Part shown: positions 48,174-59,746 of the stretch, in pieces | How positions within the stretch are numbered: the first letter of the stretch is position 1 | Layout: the number at the start of each line of letters is the position of its first letter | Source: Pardosa pseudoannulata | Lineage: Eukaryota; Arthropoda; Arachnida; Araneae; Lycosidae | NCBI GenBank assembly: GCA_032207245.1 | Contig: CM063507.1 | Span: 91,553,038 to 91,617,037, forward strand | Direction: 5' to 3' | DNA: 64,000 bases | Position numbers and translations under genes: made by a program | The notes under the pieces: model-generated | Database searches by the model: none | What the model saw: only the letters and a program-made list of their open reading frames with translations | What the model was told of the DNA's origin: nothing

Positions 48174-51100
48174 AATTCTCAAGGGTTTTCAAATCTGAAA
48201 TCAAGGCTAAAAATTTTCGCGTCCTTTTGCATTCCCTTTTTAACCCCTAGCCTAAATGGACCACTAGGGCTACCGTTTACGCTTTCAGAGAAGGGGTCTG
48301 GCCAATTATAACTCTAGATGGCCCTAGCGGACCATTTAGGAAATTTTCAAACAAAAAGGAGATGCACGCTGTCGGAGGCAGATTTTTCTAGAAATTGTCC
48401 CACATATATTGTTATCTTAATAAAAGTCTTTATCTAAAATAGTGTCATTTTTATGGCCATGACTGCAACTAGTCCGTCTCATTACATATATATAAATAAA
48501 TTGTATTATAAAACAATTAAAGTGGTTTAAATATTTAAAAAAATGCAGTTACCTTAAAGTTAATGTATATTCTCCAGATCCTTTGTTGGATGAATTACGG
48601 ACAAGGAATGTTCCATCACAGGTGTTGGCGAGCTTTGAGTTGACTTCTTCCCTATGGAAAAGAAAAATAATAAAAATTGAGATGCAGTAATAAAATTTTT
48701 TTCTTTTTAATGATTAGTATTCTTTCCTAGAAGTTTATATATATTCAAAATAGTGATAAATACATAAACATACTACTCTCTTAATTGTATTATTATGTGA
48801 TTCTTATCCATATTGCATATGAGTGCTTTGTATAATAGAAACATATAGGTATATATGTGAATACATAATGCCATACCTTGTCAAATCACCCCAGAACCAC
48901 TCAGCTTCTTGTAGTAATTTGTCGTCTCGCTTTGAAGTATCTTCTTGCAGAGAAAGCTTCTCAATTTCAGTGAGAGAATAAGCAGATTGTTTAGTTTCCA
49001 TGACAATATTTAGATGGGGAGGTCGAGCTGAAAAAGTATATTTAACTTAGAAAATGTTTGGATAGCAATACATGAATGCTGAAAAACATATGTATCACAT
49101 GACTGTATTATATCAGTACCTTAGAAGTCATTGAGGTTAAACATATTTCTTAAAAAATATTTTCTAATTTTTGAAAATTTAAACAGAATAAATACCATAA
49201 TTTTACAGATATAGTCTGCACCACCGTATAGTCCGCGAGCATCATTTTTTATTTAAAAAATTTCATAAATCATCAGACAGTCTGAACCACTAGATAATCC
49301 GCGGACTATACTTGCAAAAATATGTAGTTTAGTATGACTATATTAAATCATTTTAAGAATAAAAATCTAATTACAATAGAGTGCCGAAAAGTCTGAATTA
49401 GTCAGTTGACGCCCTCAACTATTCCACCTTTAAAACTTGAAATCATTTCTTCTGCCATAGCCTCTGAGACGAATTCAAACAGAAGAAACAGAGCAGCCTA
49501 CATTTCTCTGTTCAAGAACCCAGCTACGCAAATCGTCTTCTAATGCAGGCCATTGTATTTGCTACTACTTGCTACTATTGATTCGTTCTGCTTTATGGGT
49601 TGTATTTTTTTTCATGGTTTATTACCAATACAATACAATGTTTTCTTGGCATTTCATGAGTCGTACTTTACTTTACATTTTATCTTCGGCCGTTCAAGCA
49701 ATATGCTTTTTTTCCCCCCTTCTTCCGATTTTGATCATTTGAGCATTGAACAATCAGCAGATAATTCGCGAGTGACAATATTTGTTTTTTAAATACAGAT
49801 ATTCCATGGAATATACGTGCAAAATTATGATAATATTCTTTTTACTTATATTCTTCACAATAATTATTATTTATATTTTTATAAACCAAACGCTAAAAAA
49901 AAATGTATATAAAACAATGATTTTCACAACTTTTTTTCTCAACAAAACTGCACTTGCTATTGAGGAACTATACATAAATAAAATTTAGAGTCCAAATGCT
50001 ATCAAAGAAAAAGGTCGTCGGAGGCTGTCTCACAGAAAGTGAAGCTCAACCAGAGCCAAACAATGGCTCAGCTGACAACCCGATACAATGCAGGGCCAAG
50101 TAGAATTGTATCAAAGCACATTGTTCGGTAGACACTGTTGGATAGGGGGCTACGCAGCAAACGACCCCACTCATGTGGCTTTGCCGACCAAGCGTCATCG
50201 CCAACGGCACCTACGCTGGGCCCGGGAACATCACGACGGGTCCATGGATCAGTGGGAGAGAGTTGACTGGTTAGATAAATCACAGTTCGTCATTCATCAT
50301 GCCAATGGCCGTCCTCCAGGCAAACAGTTACTTCCTCAATGTACAGTATGTCATACACAGGTTGTTGGTGGTAGTATTATGTTTTGGGGGACGTTTTCTT
50401 GGGCATCTCTGACATCCATGGTTGTGGTATGGCAGACCATGAATGCTACAGGATATCTGAACATCACTGCAGACCAGTTGCACAATTACATGGCCTCTGT
50501 TTTTTTCAGCTGGAAATGGAATGTTCCAACAAGACAAAATTCTGTTGGAGTGGTTTCAGTAACAAGATGCTGAATTCCAGTTAATGTGATGGGACGGCAA
50601 CTCAGAGTTCAAAGACCACCCATTCGCAATATCTCGGATTTGCGTGACTGTTGCTTAAACATCTGGTACAATCTGCCTCCGGTCATCTACCAAGGACTTG
50701 TGGCATCCATGCCAAGGCGGGTTGAAGCTGTGTTGAGCGCCCAAGGTGGGTCAATTCGTTATTGAATGGTGGTCATAATGTTTTGGCTCTTGAGAGAGAG
50801 AGAGAGAGAGAGTGTGTGTGTGTGTGTATATATCAAGAAATTTCAAACTACAAGTTCTCTGGCAATGCTAGAACTAGGGAGCAGCAAAAGAAGCATATTT
50901 GCCAAGTGGACAACAGTTTTAGGGGTGCCCCTCTATATACAAAATACTGACTAAAAATGCTCTGTGATGAAAATGGATTTAAACAAGGGTATTTCGCTCC
51001 CGTACAGAAATAGAGAAAAGTTTAAAAATTACTTAAAAATTCCCTGATTCTTGTTAAAGGTTAGAGTTAAAAGATAATAAATTACAACTATTTTAAAAAG

Positions 51101-54100
51101 TAGGATTGTCTGAACAAACTCAATATTTTTATTTTCAAAATTTAATGATTTCTTTCATGGTCTAACAAATACACCGTACCTAGCATATATACCATTCAAG
51201 TTTGTAGAGTTTAAACACACACACACATATATAAATACATATTTGTGTTTAGATAAAATATATAGATTATGACTATTTAAATAATTATATATGCTGATTA
51301 TACCTGGTAGGGTAGAAAATTCAGGTAGTTTTTCACCCCATTCTCCTTTCAACAGAAGTAACTTGACTATTCTCATATGATCCTCTGAATTTTTCACAAT
51401 GTGTCTAAAAAAAGAAAACCAGATTTCATTACATAAATACATTTCAAAGGAACATATTTCATACATATAATATATTTATAAATGGGTAAATAATTAGGTA
51501 TAGAGATTTTGAAATTCTTTTGAGTTCATTTATTCTTCCCCATTCTATTAATTTCCTGTTCCAAAGAAGCTGTAACATCTTCACAGCGAAATATTGCAAA
51601 AGACTTCATAACTATTAAAGTATCCGTCTATGTTGAAAACGTCATTTTTTGCCAAAATAATTTTTTTTTATTTCTCTATTGTAAAATTTCAACTTTTAGG
51701 CTTCTAAATCCGCTTTTGTTTTGTCTCTATGGCATTTTAAAGAAAAGGGACAGCTGTTTAAATATTAGTGACAGCTGTCAAAACAAAACGGAAGTAGCGA
51801 CTTTGGAACCGGAATTTGTGAATTTAAAGAGCATTTTTTGGACAAAACTTTTTAAATTTTCATGAAGATTAGCTGAAACATTTTTCTAGTACTTTTAATA
51901 ATTTGCAACTTGGCAATTAGAAAGTTTTGAAGCACGAAAGTGTGGGGAATTTTAAACATGTATTTTATCTTTTTAATAGTTAAAGTTGCTTTCATAAACT
52001 TCAAATGCGTTTTTCTCAGAATGGTAATTTTAATAACATGTTGAAATTTGAAATGCAATTTTTCAAAAAGTTCTTAAATTATTTTGTTGAAAATCATTAT
52101 GAATGCTTTTGATAGTATTTACTAGGGACTGACCTAAAAGCTTTTGATTTGGATTTTTTAATGATGCTACACTCGTAGTTAGATATAAAGGTAATGAAAA
52201 TTCGTTAAAAATTCAATGTGTATGATTTTGAAGGACCGAAATTTTTTACCAAATGTAAATGAAGCAAAGATTTTAGGTGATTCACTAGACCAGTGTATAA
52301 GAAATGTGTTGCGCCAAAAAATATGAAAATAATTTAATTTATTAAAAAATTAGACCTTTTGAAAAAAACCTAATTTTTTTAATAAATTTTCTTTATTTAT
52401 GAAAATTTTTATAAAAACTTCTCCAGGAATAAATTTTTTAAGTGCAATTCTCTATGATAGTATAAAAAATAAATCTAAAAATGTAAAAACATGAACTAGT
52501 TTCTACATTTAAAGAAAAAAATTCTCCAAACGTAGACAGATACCTTAAACTAATCATTCTCAAAGACACACATGTTTCCAGGGGCATAGTTAGCTGTTTC
52601 AACTGAGGGTGTCAAAAGTTTCATCAGAAATTTAAAATATGAATAAAGAATAAAACCTTAAAAAATTGGAGGGTCAAAACAAATTATGCCATAGGGGTTT
52701 CTATGAACACTCAGGGCCAGATTATCACACGGGCACTTGGGGTATGTGCCCTGGGCACGAAAATTTAGTCAAGTGCTTGAAACACATATTAAGTGGGGAA
52801 AAATTGCAAACTTATGCTACCATCGTTAAGTTTATAAATTATTGTATGAGGTAATTGTGTTTGTCATGAACTCTATTGTTTCCTATTTACTGTAATTTTA
52901 CTGTTCTTTACCTGATAATTAATTCCCTCAACGAACTGATGCTCTTTTTATCTCATGGGTACTCTCACCATGGCTTCGGCAGTTGTAAACTTTTTTGGTT
53001 GGCTGTGGGAGTGAGTATTATCTTTTATCTGCTCTATATCAATACCAAGAAATATCCAGCCCTCCAAAAGTGGTAAACAAAGGCATTTGGTTGAACTTAC
53101 ACTATATTTTCTAGCGGCGGTCTCAGTAAAGTATGACTCAGGACCCGAACCATGGCATCGGGAAAGGCCCTGTGACCTCTGGAGTGTTGAATACAGCAGA
53201 TCCGACAAAAGTGGGCCATCAGCGTCTGTAGCGTGACCTTATGGTGAACAGGCAACTGCTGGACAATTTCCCCTAAATACATGGCACATTGTTTGTCTAT
53301 AGGAATTTCTGGAAAAAAAATTAGAAGGATTTATTATTTACCCAACATATTAATAAAGTTGTGTACAGGAACAAAAACTCAAATGCCTCTAGGATACAAA
53401 ATGGTACTGTTTGCAGCCATTTTGTTTTCTGGCAAATGTTCGGGTTTGGGCTTTGATGAAAGTTGTCAAACAATTTATCTTTTACGTATACCATAAATCA
53501 AATAATTTAATGTCTAATATAAGGAAAATCATTGAAAAATTAATCGATATAAGGTAAAATATGTAAGTTATAACTTTTCTTGCTGTTAAAATTAGAAATT
53601 AATCATACAAGATATTAAAAGTTAAGTGATATATGTGAAAATTTTAATATTTTTAAAATTGGCCACTACAATTATTGTAATGGTACATAAATATAACAAA
53701 TTCAGGGAGGTTACTTAATAGTAGTTACAAAAATGTAAAGGTACATAAAATTTATATTAAAAGTCTTAACAGACATAATGGTATGACATAAGAACATGGT
53801 GCTCCTGCCAACTTGGTGATAAAGCTCTGAGCATGGTAGCCTAACATATTCTCTTGATCTCGCTGCATCCAAACAATCTGTATCAATATTTTGATCAGCG
53901 CTCTAACCAATTGGCCAGCTTTTGGCCCCGACTTTAGGTCTATGAAAAGACCCTAACATTTTAGGCTTACATATGGAAAAATACAGTAATTATATTCTCC
54001 CAATTAACCAAAATCACTTATAAACTGGGCATTTATATTTCTGGGTAATTAATACCTCAACAGTTTACAAAGCCAACAGCTCCACATTATTAAATATTAG

Positions 54101-55729
54101 TTATAAAACCATTAATTGTTCACTATATCTAATTTTTTTAAGCATTAAGCAAGTTTATTATCTAAAAAAAGGTTACACAAGAAAGCTGGATCCTAATATA
54201 ATAAAAATCAAAATATAGATCAGGTTGTTTCGACACGACAAGATCAGAAGAATATGTTAGGATACCATACTTAGAGCTTTATCGTCAAGTTGGCATGAGC
54301 ACCCTGTTCTTATGTCACACAGATGATTGAATGTTCAAATTACCATGTGGTCTAACCCAAGAAACTGTAAGGACTACTTAAAAATTTCCCCTTGGCAAAT
54401 TGGGCGAAATTATTGCCGATATTTACTAAAACACAAAGGTAATCTATCCAAACATTGTATTTCTTGCTTTTTTTTAAATTAATGCACAATGCACCATCGT
54501 AATAGAATTATATGCTCTTAGTTAATTAAAGAAAGCGACTTGAAAACTGGACATTTATATTTATGGGCAATGAATCCCTTACCAGTTTACAAACGCAACA
54601 GCTCCAAATTATTAAAAATCAGCCATAGTGAACCATTAATGGTTGGTTGGTTAGGTTTGGAGTGCTACAGTCTGCTGTTTTGCAACACGAGGAAACATTA
54701 ATGGTTTGTTATATCTAAATTTAAGCATTTCACACTTTTAATATATAAAAAAAAACAGTTACACAAGGAGAGTTGGATGCCAGTATCATATAAATTATAA
54801 TATAGATACAGATTGTTTGGATATGGTGAGATCAGGAGAAAATGTTAGGTGACCATACTTTTCCATTATTGCCAAGTTGGCAGGGGAACCCATTTCTTAA
54901 GTCAAGACTAAACAGTACTTATTTAAAATCTTTTTTTTCTAAATTGACATCAAAATTGTTGACCTAGGCCACAGTATTTTAAATTGACAAAATGGCCCAA
55001 ATTATAGAGTTGTGTCCCCTCTCCCCTCAGAGTTTGTATTAAGGGTGGGTCATACCCCTTTACCTGCCTACTTAAGCTAGTGTAATCTCATTAAACAAGG
55101 GAATAAGTAAAAAAATGTGAACTTACTTGAAGTTTCAATAAACTTTTCATAGCTTTGCACCGGTATCACTGGATTCCGTAGCTCCCTCAGATACTTTATT
55201 AAGGCACTTGTAATAAAGGGCAGCGGAAACCTTTTTAAGTCCAAGTTTTTAGGATCTGCAACCACAGCAAAAATAAATATAACAGGAAAGGTAAAAAAGC
55301 AGTGTATATCTAACTACAGCAGTTTGTTTTATACTTCATACATATTGTAAAATTAAAAGTGTTCGATGATGTTGAACATTAACTATGCCGAACGATGGTC
55401 GAATGGTAGGGCGCTGCTTTTCTGTACCAGTTTGATTTGGAGCGCTACGGGGCGAGACCTACTGCTTAAAGTCGATTCCGAACGGCTACGAACATCCCTG
55501 CCACTGTGGGATTCGAACCCACTAACTCCGGTATCGATGATTAATCATTCGGTCATCGTTCGGTTTTCGGAATCGGAGTTCGCGGATTCGAACCCCGCTA
55601 ATGGTATGGATGTTCCTAGCTGTTCGGAATCGGCTTTAAGCAGTAGATCCCGGACTCATTAGCAAAACAGTAGGCCGTAGTGCTCCAAACGAATCTAAAA
55701 TCACATTAACTATGCTCTATTGAGACAAA

Positions 55730-55768
<39 letters not shown>

Positions 55769-58700
55769 CAAAAAGAAAAAAAATCTCTTAGAAATAATAT
55801 ACTAGTTCTTAAATAGCCACTGTTGAAAAAAACAAATGCAAACATTGTTAAAATGATTTCTTTCCAAAGTTCCAAAATTCCCGGGTTTATTCCCACCTCT
55901 TCAAAATTCCGGGTTTTTTACATCTCTATTTGCCGCCCCTTAATTACGTAACATGGAGTCTTTAAAACGAGTCAGCTGTTTTCAGGGTCTGACTAAATTA
56001 CGTTCCGGCTAGGCACTTCAGAATTTTTTATGCTGATTTACCGGTAAATGAAGTCGATAATTTACAAGCATTAATCACACAAAATTGACCAGTTTAGGCT
56101 TTTTTACAACCTACTTATATGGAAGACTACTTATATGGAACCTACTTACATTCTATTCCTACAAAAGTACTTTTTTTTTCAATCAGCATCAATAATATAA
56201 GCCTAATTTTTTCACGTGCCTTCCAGTGTTCAATTTTAAAAGAAGACAAAGTGCGAAAGCCTTTATCTTGAGGGTTGCCCAGTATTCATATCTTTAATGA
56301 GCAGCGGACGCATCTAGAGGAATTCTAATTAAGTTGGATCACCGAAGAAACAAAATTCTACCCTGACCAGAACACTGGGTGTGGCCGACGAGAACGCATG
56401 CCTCCGAATGCGAACGGAATGATAAATGGGGAATGCATTCATTGAAATGCACAGTGAGAGACTCTGCCTAGAGGACTCCCCTAAAAACTAGGCCTGATCT
56501 ATGAAGCACTTCTGCCTTTAAGACAGTTGAGAGCGAAAAAGAATAGTTAAGCTATAAATACCTTCGGAGGTTTCTTAAACACAAAATTGGATTAACAATA
56601 ATAACTTTAGAATGCTTTTTTATTCTTTTCTATGGAACCAAATATACACAGGACGAGAACCTCTGTATAAAAACCGTATTATTTGAAGAAAAACCTTTTG
56701 TTAATCGAAAAAAATAAATATTAATCAGAACACTGTTGCAAAATTATGTATATGTATATACCCATTGAAGAAAATTCTTTTGTTTTTGCATCAACTTTAA
56801 CCCCTTCCCGGAGTGTAGCTCGGGCGCTGTGAAATTTTACACTGTGCAATCAGTGTTTCCCGAATTATCTCACATGTGCTTTTTATGGTTTCGAATGCTT
56901 TTGTTTACTTTTCTGGCTACTAGATTATTTGCTGCTCAAAGAGAGACAGCAGAGGGTTTGGTTTGGTGCGCTACGATCTACTGTTTTGCACACGAGGGCT
57001 AATGAGACCGGGACCTACAGCTTAAAACCGATTCCGAAGAGCTACAAACATACATGCCCACAGCGGGATTCGAACCCGCGAATTCCAAGACAGCAGAGGG
57101 AAGAAGGTAAGTAGAGAAACAAGGTTCTACTGTCCAGATTGCGATGTTGGACTCTGTGCAGTATCTTCTTCCGATTGTATCAGACATGATCAAATTTTGA
57201 TTAATAATTTCACGATCATTTATGTAAATGCAAAAGATATAAGTACAATTTAATTCAAGATAAAAGCTAGGTATTCTAAGCTTTATATTTATCGTTAGTG
57301 TAAATTGACTCCAAAATCTAATGATTTCTTACGCACAGAAAGCCAACTATACAGGTAAATTACTCATTTATTTACTTTAATTACATTAATTTTTAGGAAA
57401 TTTTGTATGTGAATGATGCTATATGTTCAAAAAGCTATGCAGGTATGAAAATAAGCATAAAAAATCGACATTGTTCAACTCATAATCCCGAAATAAAATG
57501 AACCTGGAAAGGGTTAATGATATATCGGGTGATCAAAAAGTCCGTTTATAAACTTTAAAAATTCATAATAACCTGAAAAATAACAAAAATAAAAAACGGT
57601 TTGCAGGATTAGTATAGCTAGGGTACGGGATTTTTTTAAAACAGAAAAAATAACGAAAAAAAAGTCGATAGAGGGTGCTGACGTACACAAGTCAAAGAAA
57701 AAGAAACGCAAGTAACAAACAGAATGCCTCTAAATCGTTTATTACAACAGTATATGTTCCACATGACAGGCTTGCAACTGCTGAGGTACTTTCAAGAAAG
57801 TGAGAAAAATGACAAATAATACAGAATAAGTGACTAAAAAGTGACTAAACATTGAAAAAAAGCGATTTTTTTTCTCCTCTTGATTACAGATGCTATTATT
57901 AAGATTTTTCTATTTATTTTAACTCTAAATCAAAGGATTCATGCAAGATATGATTTTAGCGTCAAATAAAAAAAAAAAAAAAAAAAGTTAAAATTTTTTT
58001 AAAACACGACTCAACATTGTTTTTTATTCAAGAAAATCTATAAATTAGATTTGAATACATACATTAATTTTATAATCCTAATTTTCTGCTATATTAATGA
58101 TGTTTTGAAATATGTACGTAGCTAGATTAGAGTATCGAAACAAAAATTGTGAAGAAAAAGAAAAAGAGAAACGTGTGCTTTGACGTAAATTACTTTCATG
58201 TATTAAATGTACATTTCAGTACAAATGTACATTTCAGGAACTTCTTTACGACTTTTTAAAATCACTCAATTCTGGAAACCATATGACTAACTACATTTTA
58301 ATAAGAAAAATAAGATTAGAGCATCCTATTTTTGGTCTTTTATAAAAATATTTTGTTATTGATTCAGATTTCCTTTTTTGAACAACAGACTTTTGCTGTG
58401 ATACACTATAAATAAGTGACTAAAAGTGATCAATTGTAAAAAAAGTGACTAAAGGTGAGAAAAGTGACGGAATTGCAAGCCTGGGATAACACACTGCAGG
58501 CGAGTCACAAATCTAGCAAGGCCAATTGTATGCAAGACACCCCTCGCCGGATCGCATCTTTCAGTTCAGAGAGATTGGATGGATTGGATCAATACACCCG
58601 AGATTTCAAATATCCCCACAATCAAAAGTCTGCCGGGGTCCAATCTGGAGACCGAGGAGGCCATGAGAACCTGAAACGGCTGCTAATCATTTTGTTTTCC

Positions 58701-59693
58701 CCGAAAGTCTGGATCAGGAAATCCTGGGCCGAATTAGCAGTGTGACTACCTCAAGTTCTTATAACAATCTCATTAGCATATTTCTTCCGAAGTCGCTCGT
58801 ACCAGCGCCATCTGTCGGCTGTTTATGAGTTACTCTTTCTGTTTAAAAAAAAAATTCCATGTCCTAGCAATACTAACCCTTCCAACCGTTTTATATTTTG
58901 GTTATTTTTCAGGTTATTATGAATTTTTTAAGTTTTTATACGGACTTTTTAATCACCCGGTACATCTCATGCATAAGACAAGTCACAGATCTGATGATTT
59001 CTTGATCATGACTTTATGTATATTGCACAGTTTAACTGTCTACCACCAAACGTGGCGGCGAATGGCTAGCGTCCACATTCTGACATAGAAACCACACTAG
59101 GCGAAGGTTCATGAAGCAACCTTTTCTCAAAACGTTCTCTCTCAATCCTTAAACGTCAAGTGCTTTTATATAAAGAGTTATTAAAGATTCATGACCCTGC
59201 ATTAAAAGAGTGCTCTGCGTTTTTTCCCAAATCCCTAAATTATTAATTTTACGTTTTCAAACTTGACATTATACATATATAATAGTAAAATTCCAAAACA
59301 CATCTTCTTTAAATATGACGGCGAACGCTCATTTTCTGGTACCTTAAATTTAGAATCGCAGCCCTGTTGATTTATTTTTCCCCGCGCATTGGGACGTACT
59401 ACTTTCTAGAATAAACTAGAAGTAATTAAAGTAAGGGGATTGGCTACCGGAATGACATTTTATGAGATACTCAACTATCAGAAGCCTAGCACATAATTTC
59501 GAGGCTTTTGATTTGAAAAGGAATGTAATATAACATCAAATAATTTCTGTGTTTGTGTTCTTTTTCCCTACGGGGATTTGTGTGTTATCTGGTGTTCCAA
59601 ATAAAAGTTGTTTTTGTAAGTCTGTATCAATCAATTCGGCTACATTATTCTAAAGTATTTTTAATTTATGTGGACGTTATATAAAGTTAAGTC

Positions 59694-59746
<53 letters not shown>

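Noticed and set aside
55560..55620. Possible functional tRNA gene (GGTTCGAA-like B box)
   Set aside because: Cannot form a full cloverleaf, and it continues into the shared SINE body.
58455..58745. 96-codon plus ORF as a gene
   Set aside because: It is the antisense of the mariner-type transposase relic, fused to the end of a family A element.
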